In this document: positions 58,364 through 64,000 of the stretch, piece by piece
Layout of the letters: every line of letters begins with the position of its first letter
Numbering within the stretch: the first letter of the stretch is position 1
Notes under the pieces: model-generated
What the model was told of the DNA's origin: nothing
The model's database searches: none
What the model saw: only the letters and a program-made list of their open reading frames with translations
Made by a program: the position numbers and the translations under genes
Source of the DNA: Amycolatopsis keratiniphila subsp. keratiniphila
GTDB lineage: Bacteria > Actinomycetota > Actinomycetes > Mycobacteriales > Pseudonocardiaceae
Direction of reading: 5' to 3'
Assembly: GCF_001620365.2 (NCBI RefSeq)
Contig: NZ_LQMT02000034.1
Span: 62,001-126,000 of the forward strand
DNA length: 64,000 nt

Positions 58364-64000
<5,637 letters not shown>

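Overview
This is high-GC actinomycete DNA. The codon use, GTG starts, ATGA/GTGA gene overlaps, modular type I PKS genes and long intergenic hairpins all suggest a Pseudonocardiales strain, most likely Amycolatopsis. That genus call is an inference from style; there is no rRNA in the window.

Region 1 (about 1-7.3 kb) is one side of an extracellular contractile injection system (eCIS) locus. A minus-strand run encodes a DUF4255 cap-type protein, an AAA+ ATPase and a DUF4157 (HELTH) protein. Converging on it is a large effector with an eCIS-type N-terminal motif and a polymorphic-toxin C-terminus, stop/start-coupled to a probable immunity gene. Short TGCCC/GGGCA palindromes sit at the gene borders. 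Region 2 (7.3-10.1 kb) holds a small membrane protein, a type-B carboxylesterase and a divergent LysR regulator.

Region 3 (10.1-17.4 kb) is a tightly coupled minus-strand operon for the lower 3-hydroxyanthranilate (kynurenine/2-nitrobenzoate) meta pathway: semialdehyde dehydrogenase, decarboxylase/hydratase-family enzyme, RidA deaminase, 3-hydroxyanthranilate dioxygenase and ACMS decarboxylase. Next to it are an MHS transporter, a short MarR protein and a DUF1330 protein. The area is decaying: the operon carries an in-frame chimera of acetaldehyde dehydrogenase and 4-hydroxy-2-oxovalerate aldolase that lacks both active sites, and a collapsed phosphotransferase gene lies nearby.

Region 4 (17.4 kb to the right edge) is a hybrid PKS-NRPS cluster read here as making a 3-acyl tetramic acid of the tirandamycin/streptolydigin/nocamycin type, a class of bacterial RNA polymerase inhibitors. 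Four PKS genes on the minus strand (the first cut by the window edge) give, in order: AT(mmal)-ACP, KS-AT(mal)-KR-ACP | KS-AT(mmal)-KR-ACP | KS-AT(mmal)-DH-KR-ACP | KS-AT(mal)-DH-KR-ACP, KS-AT(mal)-ACP. There is no thioesterase. A stand-alone C-A-PCP with a glycine-like specificity code adds the amino acid, and a small Cys-Asp-His hydrolase-fold protein fits a Dieckmann cyclase that releases the tetramate. The last three PKS modules predict a 4-methyl-2,4-dienoyl tetramic acid. Tailoring candidates are four P450s, a FAD monooxygenase, a methyltransferase, a GH16-fold protein cotranscribed with the PKS, a degenerate class II terpene-cyclase-like protein and a VOC protein.

Self-protection and control: a DHA2 exporter and a HelD/HelR-like RNA polymerase-associated helicase are each next to one of two PadR paralogues, and both promoters carry nearly the same PadR-type inverted repeat. 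A LAL regulator lies in the middle of the cluster. Three biosynthetic promoters share a CCCCTA...CCCYTA direct repeat with an 11-bp period, and a weaker version lies upstream of the LAL gene itself.
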